From Ailanthus altissimus (lineage: Eukaryota; Streptophyta; Magnoliopsida; Sapindales; Simaroubaceae): a DNA stretch of 64,000 bases. Shown here piece by piece: positions 1-10,165 of this stretch. Numbering within the stretch: position 1 is the stretch's first letter; every line of letters begins with the position of its first letter. Under the pieces are notes generated by a model. It was given only the letters and a program-made list of their open reading frames with translations, did no database searches and was not told the origin of the DNA. The position numbers were made by a program, and so were the translations under genes. Location: positions 33,354,501 through 33,418,500 of the forward strand of contig OX327684.1 of the NCBI GenBank assembly GCA_946807835.1, in the 5' to 3' direction.

Positions 1-1658
1 GATTTGATTAACAATAATCAATTCTTGTCAAATTCAATCAATACTAAATAATCATTGATGAATGTCGGACAAATATCAATCAACAGAGGTCAACACGGGT
101 TAACTTTTGGTTGATCGTCGTTGACAATAATATTTAATATTTAATTAGGGCTTTGTTTCTTGTGTTTTTATATTTTATATTTTTATTTTATTTTAAAAAA
201 ATAGTTTTGATAGAATGACAAAACTTCTCATTTGATATATTGTTTGATCCAAATTTAAAATTTAACAATGACATTTATTGTTTGATCTTTTAAAATTTCT
301 TTTTATGGTTAAAGTTCTAAATATAATGATCATTACATAACTTTCAAATTAATTCTATTAAATTTTTTTATTTAAATTTATTAACGTCGCATTTTTCCCA
401 TTAATTAAAGGTAAAATAGTAATTATATTTTTTTTTAATAAAAATTATGTTAAAATAAATCGTAGACATTGACGAATAAACATGCTTTTGGTTTTTTCTA
501 AAAAAAAAATTATAAAAATGTTTTAATTAATTTTATAAAAAAAATTAAAAATCTAAATGTCCTTAACAATGAGCTTAGTCTACTAAATCTTTGAAACCTA
601 AACACATACACTCACTTTTAGCAACTAATAATGTCAAATGAAGTGAAAGATTACGTGACAAAATACTTCAAATGAGATAATAATAACATCACAGAACCTA
701 AGTTTGATAATATTGACAACACAATTTTTATGGTACGCTTAAAATAGAATTTTAAAAAACATAACGTGTCAGTTGATATGTTCCCATTTTACATGTAAAG
801 TCAAAAAGATTTTTTAATAATGTTTTGCTTTAAAAAAATCCATGTATTTGTAATAATTACAGTCTATGCGTTGTACATGCTATATTTGCTTTTATCTTTT
901 AGTAAAGATATGTCTTTTTATGTCTTAATTTGTTCTCTTATGTCGATGTAAAAGTTATTTTAATTTTTGTCTAGTCCAAGTATTGGTGTGAACGGTCGAT
1001 GTATTCTCTCATTCTCTCTATATAATTAAAAGGAACGTTTGTAAAAAGGGCATCGAAGAAAAAAGAATAGAAATTTGTGCGTTCTTAAAATCTCTCTCTA
1101 AATCTATTGATTCTTTAAGTTTGCTAAGATATGATTATATATATAAAACATAGTTTTAAACAAGAATAAACTTTGGATGGTATGCTCTGAACTATTCATA
1201 TTAGAAAATCGTACATGTGAAGCCGTTCAAATCGAACCCTGATTGTAGGATACATAAATTATTGCTAATGTGAGAATTCGAAAAGAGAAATTGATGTCTC
1301 AATTTATGTATGTCATTTTTGTGTATTGGATCATGTTAAACCGGAACATGACAAATATGTTCACTCTTCTACAGGCTTTCAAGTTTTTGTTTGTCAGGCC
1401 GACGCAAAATACTCGAGTAATCTAATGGACCTCAGAATGTGAATAAATGTATTAGTTGTTTGTAACTCACCTTTACCCGTGTTAGCTTGTTAGCTGATAG
1501 AGTGAGCGAGGGAGAGGTTTTGTAAGCAAGGGCACGGTTTGTTTATAATTATACCCCCCTTGAGGGAGAGTCAACAACCAGTGACTTGGAAGTTTTAATG
1601 TTCCAAAAGCCTAATTATTTCAGGCTTAGCTACTGACCCTTTTTATAGCCCACCAAGA
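1..1658. other. AT-rich intergenic DNA, no gene seen
   Basis: No convincing coding exon, RNA gene or repeat family could be recognised here. The stretch is AT-rich with many short homopolymer runs. It ends at the 4-bp flank 'aaga' (1655-1658), which is repeated at 5249-5252 just beyond the LTR element, so the DNA on both sides of the element was once continuous. Confidence 0.6.
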
Positions 1659-2189
1659 TGTCACGACCCGATTTTTCGAAATCGTGCGGCCTTAGACACT
1701 TGCTAGTGCTAAGCAGCCTACAAGACCCCAATTCACTAAAGAAAGAGATGAAGAAGAAGCACACCAAGTATTTGAGAGAATGCTCTCGTATTTTATTACT
1801 AAAGAGAGATTACAAAGCTATACACTTACAAGCTAAGAGTATTTCTACAATTTGGAGGATGGTTTCTCAAATGAGAACTCCACCTATTTATAGCTAAAGC
1901 TATATACAATGGACGGCTAGGATTAACTCTAATCCAATGGTCCAAATCTAAAGTGGGGAATATGCTAAGGAATATTCCAAAGATGCCAACTACCAAAAGT
2001 ATATCCAAAGGAATATGCCTTTTCTAGAAAATTCCCCCACCTACCACACCCATGTGGCATTAACCCAAATCCATTGGGCCTTCTAGAAGCTTCAACCCAT
2101 GTAACACATCATGGGCCAAAACCCCTCTTGGTGGCCTTGTCGCGCGCCAAATACTCGAGTAACTGCTTGAGAATATTTGGGGCGTGACA
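1659..2189 (-). repeat. 3' LTR of the gag-protease element
   Basis: It is 531 bp, with ends TGTCACG / CGTGACA forming a perfect short inverted repeat. It aligns without gaps to 4718-5248 with 8 substitutions, most of them clustered in the first 90 bp. It follows the polypurine tract, so it is the 3' LTR when read on the minus strand. The longest ORF of the element runs a short way into it. Confidence 0.92.
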
Positions 2190-4690
2190 TTCTCCCCCAC
2201 CAAATTCACGCGATGCCCTCGTCGCGTCTTCGCTGGAACTTGCGCACCCCGTTCTGCAAACTCTAGCTGTGCGCTCTCGTGTCCCAAGCGTGCTCTCCCA
2301 TCCGGAAACCCTTTCCACTCGACAAAGTACTCAAGCCTCGCCCTGAGTTGCTCCCCTTTGTCATGGCATGTGGAAATCCCCAAAGGTTCCCGGTTGTGCG
2401 GCTCAAATTCTGCATCTCCCGTACCTCCACGGTACTGCTTCCAACAGCTTGCGGAATGCACCTGATGTCGCCACTGCCGCTGTCTCGAAGGTAACTCCAC
2501 CTTTGGCGAGACGTTGCCAACTCTCTTGGCAATCAACCTTGGCCCCTCGTCCCCACGATCAAGGCCCTTGTGAAGTGGGCGTGCTGACTTGCATTGTGGT
2601 GGAAGTATCGTCTCCATCACCAAGTCCCCCGCACTGTGCTTGACACGCCGCTGCTTGTCTTCGCCCCACTCCTTGTGCTGAAACTGCACATCGTGTGACA
2701 CCTTGGACTTTTGGATGACACCCGCATCCAACAACTCCTCAAGCTGCCCCTGCAACTCTCCCATCTCCGATGGAGGCGTCAACCCCATAGTTGGAAGCAT
2801 AATCTCAAGCTCCAACTTGCCCTCAATTACATCTCTTGAAGGCGGTTCTTCCGGTATGGCAGTAGGCTTGACCCCATTGTGCTCCCCGAGCACTTCTGCA
2901 ACAACCTTCGGTATTTCATCCTTGCCCCCATTTGCCGCATCATCCACCCCCGTTGTTGAGGCTGAATGTAACCTTCCTTTGCGCCCAGCATCTACCCTTA
3001 GTTGCATTGCGGAAAGGACCTTGGCGTTTGGCTTGGATCGCCCACCCTTGGGCATGTCTACCGTCGGTATCATTCGGGGCCCTCCCTCCAAAATACACAT
3101 ATAGTTGTGTTGAGGAAGTAACACCACATTGTACTGCCGTAAGAACTCCATACCTAGCACCACATCAAAATCATCGAGAGGTGCTACTGAGAAATTTACC
3201 TCACCGTGCCATTTGCCAATGTGAATTTCAGCTCCACGAACCGCCCCATCTAGCGGCTTGGCTCTTGCATTCACGGACTTGAGGTATCCCTCTCCATTTT
3301 CTACATAAAGGCCCAAGCGTTCCGCTTCCGCACGCCTAATGAAGTTGTGCGTAGCCCCCGTGTCAACTAACACTTGAGTCTTGATGCAATTGACATAGGC
3401 TTCAATGTACATGAGCGCCGACTCCGTTGGCGCATCTGCACGCCGCTTGGCTTTGAGGGAATTGAACAGCTGCATGCAACCCATACGGCTCTGTTCGCCC
3501 TCGTATTTTGCCTCGTACATTGCATTGAAAGCCTTTTTCTTCGGACAGTCCTTCACCCAATGATCCCCATCGCAGAGAAAACAGTTAGACTTCGGACCAT
3601 TACCTCTATGGCCGTTGCGTTTCTGTTCTTTCCACTTGGGCGGTTTGCCTTTCTCCTCCTTGCTCTCCGGAGGCTGAAACTCCTTGGCTCCCCCACCCTT
3701 ACTGTGATTGGGTTTAAAATTCTTGGACTTTCCCGAATCCCCCTTGCGGTAATCCATGAGCGTCTCCGCCATTGTAAGGGCGTCGGATATATTCTGCACT
3801 CCACGCCGCTTCAACTCATTGGCTGCCCAGGATTGTAAACCGTCCAGGAAATTGAACAACAAGTCCTCCTCGGCCATGTTGCGGATTTGCAGCATCAGCA
3901 AAGAGTACTCCTCCACGTACTCCCCAATGGACTTTGTTTGTTTCAACTCCTTCAACCGCTTGCGAGCGTCATGCGCCACATTCTCCGGATAGAATTGGCG
4001 TTTTAACTCCCGTTGCAATTCTTCCCATGTGTCTATGGTGCAGGTACCCTTGCGAATCTCCTCGCTTTTCCTACGCCACCACAGAATTGCATGATCGGAA
4101 AGGTATAAAGTTGCGGTACTTACCTTGTGTTCGTCCCGCACGCCCATAGCGCCGAAATACCTCTCCATTTGCCAAAAGAAGTTGTCAAGCTCCTTGGCAT
4201 CCCGTCTGCCGCTAAACTCCTTCGGTTTAGGGGCATCGACCCTTGGTGCAGCCACCGCAGTTTGAGTAGCTACGCCGTTAGCGACCGCTCGCTTGCACAA
4301 CACCACATCCTCCTTGACATCTTCAAACCCCTTTCGCAGCTCTTCTACTTGGGCTTGAACTTTGTCCATGGTGTTGTAAACCTTCTCCTGAAAAGCCTTG
4401 ATCCAGTCCCGTTGCTTGTCAGCATGCTCGTCAATGGAGCTTTCGATGAGGGAGCGCAGCTCGTCACCTTGAGTATCGAGGCCCACCTCGACATTCTGGA
4501 CTTGCTCCTCCAACTCCCCAAGGCGATCTGTTGCCTTGCTCACAGCACCACCGAGCCTCATAACCATGTCTCCTAGATCATGGTTCGGATCAACGAACTT
4601 TTCTGGCGAAATACTCCCATGTCTCTTAGCTTTGGGGTCTCTACCCTTCCCTTCAGTAATCCCCGATGTTCCAGCAACTCCCTTCACCAT
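2060..4690 (-). CDS. Retrotransposon gag-aspartic protease polyprotein with fused pol remnants
   Basis: A single open frame reads through gag and protease. I choose the ATG at 4690, shortly inside the primer-binding site; the frame is open slightly further upstream only through a non-ATG start in the LTR. Counting from that upstream start (position 4723), the order is: a coiled N-terminal region (about 50-150), a Retrotrans_gag domain (about 170-320), a CCHC zinc knuckle CFLCDGDHWVKDC (about 383), and an aspartic protease with DTGATHNF (about 452). Next comes the start of a reverse transcriptase linker (ELQGQLEELLDAG, about 654), then an abrupt jump to the integrase C-terminal motif (SAGDLV, about 700) and a chromodomain-like EYFVEWKGF (about 800). 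The reverse transcriptase, RNase H and integrase core are missing. The part after the jump contains frame slips, so only gag and protease look functional. Confidence 0.88.
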   Translation of the reverse strand: MVKGVAGTSGITEGKGRDPKAKRHGSISPEKFVDPNHDLGDMVMRLGGAVSKATDRLGELEEQVQNVEVGLDTQGDELRSLIESSIDEHADKQRDWIKAFQEKVYNTMDKVQAQVEELRKGFEDVKEDVVLCKRAVANGVATQTAVAAPRVDAPKPKEFSGRRDAKELDNFFWQMERYFGAMGVRDEHKVSTATLYLSDHAILWWRRKSEEIRKGTCTIDTWEELQRELKRQFYPENVAHDARKRLKELKQTKSIGEYVEEYSLLMLQIRNMAEEDLLFNFLDGLQSWAANELKRRGVQNISDALTMAETLMDYRKGDSGKSKNFKPNHSKGGGAKEFQPPESKEEKGKPPKWKEQKRNGHRGNGPKSNCFLCDGDHWVKDCPKKKAFNAMYEAKYEGEQSRMGCMQLFNSLKAKRRADAPTESALMYIEAYVNCIKTQVLVDTGATHNFIRRAEAERLGLYVENGEGYLKSVNARAKPLDGAVRGAEIHIGKWHGEVNFSVAPLDDFDVVLGMEFLRQYNVVLLPQHNYMCILEGGPRMIPTVDMPKGGRSKPNAKVLSAMQLRVDAGRKGRLHSASTTGVDDAANGGKDEIPKVVAEVLGEHNGVKPTAIPEEPPSRDVIEGKLELEIMLPTMGLTPPSEMGELQGQLEELLDAGVIQKSKVSHDVQFQHKEWGEDKQRRVKHSAGDLVMETILPPQCKSARPLHKGLDRGDEGPRLIAKRVGNVSPKVELPSRQRQWRHQVHSASCWKQYRGGTGDAEFEPHNREPLGISTCHDKGEQLRARLEYFVEWKGFPDGRARLGHESAQLEFAERGAQVPAKTRRGHRVNLVGENVTPQIFSSSYSSIWRATRPPRGVLAHDVLHGLKLLEGPMDLG
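2190..2201 (-). other. Polypurine tract
   Basis: The minus strand reads GGTGGGGGAGAA directly next to the 3' LTR, an all-purine run apart from one T. This is the expected plus-strand primer of an LTR retrotransposon. With the intact primer-binding site it shows that both cis signals for reverse transcription survive. Confidence 0.85.
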
Positions 4691-4703
4691 CTTCTTTGAA
4701 CCC

Positions 4704-4715
4704 GCTCTGATACCA
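4704..4715 (-). other. Primer-binding site (initiator tRNA-Met)
   Basis: On the minus strand this reads TGGTATCAGAGC, the sequence complementary to the 3' end of plant initiator methionine tRNA. It starts two bases inside the 5' LTR. This is the usual minus-strand priming site of plant Ty3/gypsy and many Ty1/copia elements, and here it is perfect. Confidence 0.9.
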
Positions 4716-4717
4716 CT

Positions 4718-5248
4718 TGTCACGACCCGATTTCTCGAAACCGTGCGGTTTTAGACACTTGCTAGTGCTAAGCAGCCTACAAGACCCCAATTAACCAAAG
4801 AAAGAGATGAAGAAGAAGCACACCAAGTGTTTGAGAGAATGCTCTCGTATTTTATTACTAAAGAGAGATTACAAAGCTATACACTTACAAGCTAAGAGTA
4901 TTTCTACAATTTGGAGGATGGTTTCTCAAATGAGAACTCCACCTATTTATAGCTAAAGCTATATACAATGGACGGCTAGGATTAACTCTAATCCAATGGT
5001 CCAAATCTAAAGTGGGGAATATGCTAAAGAATATTCCAAAGATGCCAACTACCAAAAGTATATCCAAAGGAATATGCCTTTTCTAGAAAATTCCCCCACC
5101 TACCACACCCATGTGGCATTAACCCAAATCCATTGGGCCTTCTAGAAGCTTCAACCCATGTAACACATCATGGGCCAAAACCCCTCTTGGTGGCCTTGTC
5201 GCGCGCCAAATACTCGAGTAACTGCTTGAGAATATTTGGGGCGTGACA
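4718..5248 (-). repeat. 5' LTR of the gag-protease element
   Basis: This is the partner of 1659-2189 and has the same length. It is the upstream LTR on the minus strand because the initiator-tRNA primer-binding site lies immediately inside it at 4704-4715. Transcription of the element would start here and run towards position 1659. Confidence 0.92.
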
Positions 5249-6402
5249 AAGAGCTGTGCTTGTGCTTCTTGTTAGAGAATTCTTTCTAAGAAACAAATTA
5301 AATTTCAGTGATAATCATAAGAAGTAAATCTTTATCTTCATAATCTCATTTAAGTCCACGTGAACGAGAATAACGCAGATATAGGCATCTCAATCAATTC
5401 CAAATCTTCATATTCGACGGAACTCAACGGAAATTGGAATAACTGATCTCTATTATATCCAATCGCCAAATTTCAAGGCCAGTTTGTGAACCAAGATTCT
5501 CCCATCAGAAGGATGGATGATTACTCTATTTTCTCTAGTGGTCGAGACATTTCTTTATTTCATACAAATGTCCATTAGAATACAAACCAGAGGGCCATAT
5601 ATATGAAATAATTTTACAGATGATGAAACGAGTCTACATGGTTCAATATAGAATTTGGTAAACCTATGAAGCCATACAAGAAAAGTGAGCAGGTAAAGCT
5701 CCAACGGTTCTACTGTGAAGGCTTAACTTTATTGTGCATGCAAACCTTCCTGAACAGCTTGTAACCATAGCAGAATCTCAAGTAATAACAAATGGCTAAG
5801 ATAAAGAAAATTATTGTTGGATACTCAAAATCATGCATTAAGAACAGATATCCAATGAAAAAGTAAAAGCCACTCAAAGTGACAAAGGCTTCAATTCTGG
5901 ATAATAACCCAGCAACTCAAAATTTCGAATGGTTGCATGACCTCAGAGTGTTATTCTGAATCTGGGGCCTATTATCAATACCGCAAACATCTTGATCATA
6001 TACAGAGTTTTTCCAAAGAATCTGAGACTATTTTTGTGACATGAATTTCATATCTATAATAAAACCATCATATTTCACCCAGACATAAGTACAGTTCCCG
6101 GCTCAAGGATTGATATAAAATTCTGCATGTAATATTCTGTCTAGAGCTCCAAAAAGAAAATCAGACATTTCATTGTATTGACAAAAGGCATAAACTGTTA
6201 CATGTCAAAAACATAGTACAAGATTTATCCTTCCCCTTTGGGAGGCAGTTCTTGATCCTTTAAGTTGAGACTAAGTTTCAGATCTTACAATTTGAAGATT
6301 TAGAAAGTAGCATTCTTCCTCAGAGGGCATCAGCCAAGGCAGATTTTGGGTCCTGTGTCTCTAGATTTCCCCATCACTAAATAGAGAAATTTGCATTTTC
6401 TT
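5249..6402. other. Region 3' of the WTF1-like gene; one weak hydrophobic ORF
   Basis: The part next to 6403 is probably the 3' UTR of the WTF1-like gene. On the minus strand a frame is open from 5916 to a TAG at 5710-5712 (68 codons). It encodes a very hydrophobic stretch (for example GYLFLMHDFEYPTIIFFILA) followed by a basic tail ending KVKPSQ. It has no convincing start or upstream exon and I do not recognise it. It could be a relic terminal exon of a membrane protein or chance. Nothing else was recognised here. Confidence 0.35.
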
Positions 6403-7983
6403 TTACCAGCGCTCTCTTGGCCTACCATCAGGAAAAGCAGGGACCAGTTCCTTATCTTCATTCTTCACCAAGCAGTCTACCTGTTTAACTGATTTCCTGA
6501 GTCCAATGTTTACATTTCCATCATCTTCATCAAAATCTGGAGGCATATCATCATCTTCATCACTCCACTCATCATCATCGTCTTCATCACCATCATTGTC
6601 GAAGTGACTGTCAGTCATATAATCATCAATATCAGACCATTCCTCTCCATCCTCACCACTTTCATCCTCTGGCTCATTAGTCCTGTCAGAGGCATCACCA
6701 TCTTTCTTGGGAGAACCTCTCTTTCGATATCTAGGAACAGAGACAAGTGTGCGGAATTTTTCTTTGATAACCAACAGCCGATCCTTATCTATCAAATGAG
6801 AATCACGGTATGCTTCCCTGAGGAAAACCGAATCCCGGTCCCCTTTCAAGGAGACATAGAACATATCAGGGTGCCTTATCAGCATTCCCCTCAGTTGCTG
6901 AGAGAATCTAAACTCCTCTCGGAAATGAGTGAGGTGATCCACAAGAGTTCTCTTCTCAACAGTGAGGCTCAAAAGCTCATGAACAACTCCACAAGCATGC
7001 TTTTCCTTCTCTGGCGTACCTGGCCTCAATCCTGAAAAATCTGAATAAGGGGATATATAAGGCATATCTCTAAACTGACAAATCTTTCTCATTTCACCCT
7101 TAGAAAGATTAAGACCCTTAGGCAGCTTAACCCTATTGAACTTAAGTGGTCTATCAATAATTAAATTTTTTTTTTCCAACTCTCTGGCACGATTTTCCTC
7201 TGCAGCCAACTCAGTTGCCGATACAGCTAGCTTAGGATCCCAATGAGTTAATTCTAGTGCAGGGCCCCTTGCGGTTGCAACAACACGGAAATATTGAGGG
7301 TACCTATGACAAATTGTGTCACAAAATTCTAGAGGTAGCCCAAGATCAGTCTTTAAATGGGCAATTTTCTCCAACAGAATCCGCTTCTCTAACGACATCA
7401 TCAACAATTTCCTCAATTTAATAACCAACAAATCTTCCATTTCATTCCTCACCTTCATCTCTTCCAAATAAAGCCTTTCGGCTTCTGGTGTCAATTTGAA
7501 CCTTAATGAATAAACCCCTTCTTCTACAATTTCAAACACGGCCGGGAACTTCCTCAGTAAAGCTATAAATCTACGCTTTTTTGTGAGACCTAAGTCTCTT
7601 CTGAACCTACCCAATTGCTTAAGTGGCATAATTCTATCAGGTTGACTGACTAGAATCTTCCTAATCTTTAACACCAATTTGAGCTTCTTGTCCCTTTGAA
7701 TAACATTGTCAAAGGGAAGCTCTTTCCTTCTCTTCACAGCAGCCCTTACTGGTGCAACTGGGATGTGTGTCTTTCTCACATTACCCAATGGACCAGTTTT
7801 CTCATTGAAAACCAAACTTTTTCCCCAAAACTGAGACTTTTCTGCTCGTAATGCTGAGACTGAGAGCTGGGATTTTACATAAAGTTTGGGCTTTTCAAGA
7901 AAAGGAGATTTGTAAGAGAGAAAAAGAGGTAAAGATGTACATGCTGTGGCTTTAACAGAAGAAAGCAACAGTTTCGGCTCCAT
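6403..7983 (-). CDS. WTF1: PORR-domain chloroplast RNA-splicing protein, WTF1-like
   Basis: This is an uninterrupted 526-residue ORF. Residues 1 to about 60 are rich in Ser, Thr and Lys and poor in acidic residues, as in a chloroplast transit peptide. Residues about 80-440 hold the plant organelle RNA recognition (PORR) fold, including KRRKELPFDN, LGLTKKRRFIALLRKFPAVF and the HRYPQYF and RHPDMFYVSL segments typical of the family. The tail (about 440-510) is strongly acidic (runs of D and E) and the last residues are GRPRERW. In maize, WTF1 works with the RNase III protein RNC1 in splicing chloroplast group II introns; the same role is inferred here. The intronless CDS and the length fit the family. 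It is transcribed away from the GH18 gene, with about 2.2 kb between the two starts. Confidence 0.9.
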   Translation of the reverse strand: MEPKLLLSSVKATACTSLPLFLSYKSPFLEKPKLYVKSQLSVSALRAEKSQFWGKSLVFNEKTGPLGNVRKTHIPVAPVRAAVKRRKELPFDNVIQRDKKLKLVLKIRKILVSQPDRIMPLKQLGRFRRDLGLTKKRRFIALLRKFPAVFEIVEEGVYSLRFKLTPEAERLYLEEMKVRNEMEDLLVIKLRKLLMMSLEKRILLEKIAHLKTDLGLPLEFCDTICHRYPQYFRVVATARGPALELTHWDPKLAVSATELAAEENRARELEKKNLIIDRPLKFNRVKLPKGLNLSKGEMRKICQFRDMPYISPYSDFSGLRPGTPEKEKHACGVVHELLSLTVEKRTLVDHLTHFREEFRFSQQLRGMLIRHPDMFYVSLKGDRDSVFLREAYRDSHLIDKDRLLVIKEKFRTLVSVPRYRKRGSPKKDGDASDRTNEPEDESGEDGEEWSDIDDYMTDSHFDNDGDEDDDDEWSDEDDDMPPDFDEDDGNVNIGLRKSVKQVDCLVKNEDKELVPAFPDGRPRERW

Positions 7984-10165
7984 CTTTGGTTTACTCTAAA
8001 AAGAAGTGTAAATGAAACGGCCAAGCAAAGCGTATAAAGTGAGACAGGGGAAATTTACCCGCCTGCCTTGTCTCAAATTGGAGGCTGAATCTCGCGTTGT
8101 ATGTTGAAATGAATGATTTTCTAATTAGGGTTTATGAACAAAAACCCTTTGCAGAGGCAGATATTTTTCTGTATTGTTTCTGTTGACGATGATAGATGCT
8201 ACTGCTATCTTCTAATATAGCGGGACTTGATTTCAATGTACTTGTGAGGAAATAACGAGGCTATAATTGTCTTTAAGAGCTAAAAGAAACGACATCTCGT
8301 CTCCTTTTTAAGGCGCAAAATGTGTCCTATGACCGGTGTGTCGTTCCTGGCAAATCCAGACGTATTACATTTATACTCTATTTGTTATACATTTCACACC
8401 TGCGAGCTGCAACTCACCCTAATCAGACTTTATTGTTTTTGTAACACAACTGGTAACTCGCTCTAAGAGGATAATAAATGACAACATTACATCTCATCAA
8501 TTACAATTAAAATTTATTTGTTATGTATTTTTAAAACAACTCATAATTTTTAATAATAAAAGATTAATTGAGCATGAGCCCATAAGATCTCGTATCTCCA
8601 CTTGAGTTCGACTCCCCTTCTCTTTCAAGTGGTGCAAAAATGATGATAATTATTGTAATTTTTTTTTTTAAAAATAAAAAATAAATAAAAAGATTAATTT
8701 ATTTTTAATAAAAAATGATAAACCTAACTTTTATGTAAAATAATAAAAATTAATCTTTTATTTTTAAAAATTATGAATTGTTTTAAAATTACATAACAAA
8801 TAAATTTTAATTGTAATTGATGAGATGTAATGTAACCTAACTTTTATGTAAATAAAAATAAATTCAGTACCTCTAGGTGAATAGTACTGAGTAACAACCA
8901 TTACTCCAAGATAAAATGATTGACAAAACCAAATGTATTGTTAAAAGTGTAAATAAAATTTAAATCATATTTTTTAGTATTCTTTTAAATAGGGGCATAG
9001 TGCACCCAGTTGCATTGTTACAATAGCAATATTAGATAGTTTCAAAATCTTTCATGTCGGATTCTGGCATTGTTCCTCTAATTTGTCTGCTAAATTTGTT
9101 GCTCATTGAATAAGATTTATTCTCAATAATTAATTTCAATTTCTTATCTTTCGTCATTATGTATTTAACGCTTTCGAACGAGTCAATTAAAATAATTTAA
9201 AAATATAATATAAAAGTTTTACCCAGAAGTGTACTCCTAACTTAAGATTAAGGATTTAAATTTTAAAAAAGAGTTAGGAGTTTATTTTCTTCAATTATTA
9301 AAGTTTGTAATTATACTTCAATTTAGTTGTACCAGTTGACAACCGTTATACTTTACATTAACTCTTAGTGAAATTATAGTTCAGTTTATTTATAATAGTT
9401 GACAACAATTATACTTTACATTGACAATAATGAGTTGCAATTCAGTTTAATTGTAACAGTTGACAGCATTTGTACTTTAGACAGTAAAATAAGGGTATAA
9501 TGGTGCCATATAAAGCATAATCCTACTCCTATTGAAATGAGTTTTTTTTTAATTGATTCGAATATCAATTTATATTTTAATATGTTATTAATAAGTAATT
9601 ATTATCAATTTAGTAATTGTTAATTTTTAATATTATATAATATCAATTAATATTAAACACATTAAATATCAAATTAATTAAAATATAAATGTTATATAAT
9701 TAAATTTAATTATGTAAATACAATATTTAAAATTGATCTAATGAGTTATATTTACTCACTATATAAAGAGTTATTAAACATATATTAATATTATATAATA
9801 CATATTAATTAAATTAAATAATATCAAATAAGAATATTACTCATCGTATAAAGGGTGGCTTAATCCACTAGATTCGTTTGTCCCTATACATTACCTTTTC
9901 AAACATATGTTTTTGTTGAAGAGTTATAAGGTAGGACCCACAATTATTATTATTATTTTTACTATTATTATTATTTGATTTTGAGAAACACTTCCCCACA
10001 TATTATTAGTCGTTGTTGTTAAAACAATTGTGAAAACATCCGACACGTCGGGCAATCATTCAGAAAACCAGATATGCGTGAAGACTCCTAACGAGCGCTT
10101 TGAAGTTTCGTCCCATCCAAAGCCCTATTCATTTTCACTCGGCTGTTGGTCAGACTCAATATAGA
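7984..10165. other. Divergent intergenic region between WTF1-like and GH18 genes
   Basis: This holds both promoters. About 300 bp upstream of the WTF1-like start are of mixed composition. The middle contains an inverted-repeat element (8481-8833), followed by very AT-rich DNA (9500-9850). No further gene was seen. The last 150 bp before 10166 are richer in GC and probably hold the 5' UTR of the GH18 gene. Confidence 0.6.
8481..8833. repeat. Fold-back / MITE-like inverted repeat
   Basis: The left arm 8481-8569 is matched in reverse complement by 8748-8833 with only a few differences over about 86 bp. The arms begin ACAACATTACATCTCATCAA and the right one ends with its complement. The loop contains a short tRNA B-box-like string (8604-8615), probably by chance or from an old SINE. 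No transposase is encoded. The small size, AT-richness and long terminal inverted repeats fit a MITE or fold-back element. Confidence 0.75.

Larger units (their letters stand above)
1659..5248 (-). mobile_element. Internally deleted Ty3/gypsy-type LTR retrotransposon (gag-protease only)
   Basis: Two 531-bp direct repeats (1659-2189 and 4718-5248) start TGTCACGACC and end GGGGCGTGACA. They bracket 2.5 kb of internal DNA. On the minus strand the order is 5' LTR (4718-5248), primer-binding site, gag-protease ORF, remnant of the integrase end, polypurine tract and 3' LTR (1659-2189). The flanks share a 4-bp repeat 'aaga' (1655-1658 and 5249-5252); Ty3/gypsy elements usually give 5 bp. Reverse transcriptase, RNase H and the integrase core are absent, so it cannot replicate alone but could move with enzymes from a related element. 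I counted 8 differences between the LTRs, so insertion is fairly recent. It lies about 1.15 kb past the WTF1-like stop codon and in the same orientation. Confidence 0.92.

Noticed and set aside
1826..2008. Sixty-codon ORF present almost identically at 4885-5067, both minus strand
   Set aside because: Both copies lie within the two LTRs, so the conservation comes from LTR identity and not from coding selection.
2184..4754. Many plus-strand ORFs of 70-154 codons
   Set aside because: They are antisense shadows of the gag-protease frame, caused by its higher GC content; none shows a known motif.
6604..7035. Plus-strand ORF of 143 codons
   Set aside because: It is antisense to the WTF1-like coding sequence, which has clear PORR motifs.
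8604..8615. tRNA B-box-like GAGTTCGACTCC in the loop of an inverted repeat
   Set aside because: No matching A-box at the right distance and no cloverleaf; not enough for a tRNA or SINE call.
10100..10165. Upstream in-frame ATG extending the GH18 protein by 22 residues
   Set aside because: The extension has no family-like features, and the basic tail of a type II membrane protein begins at the ATG at 10166.
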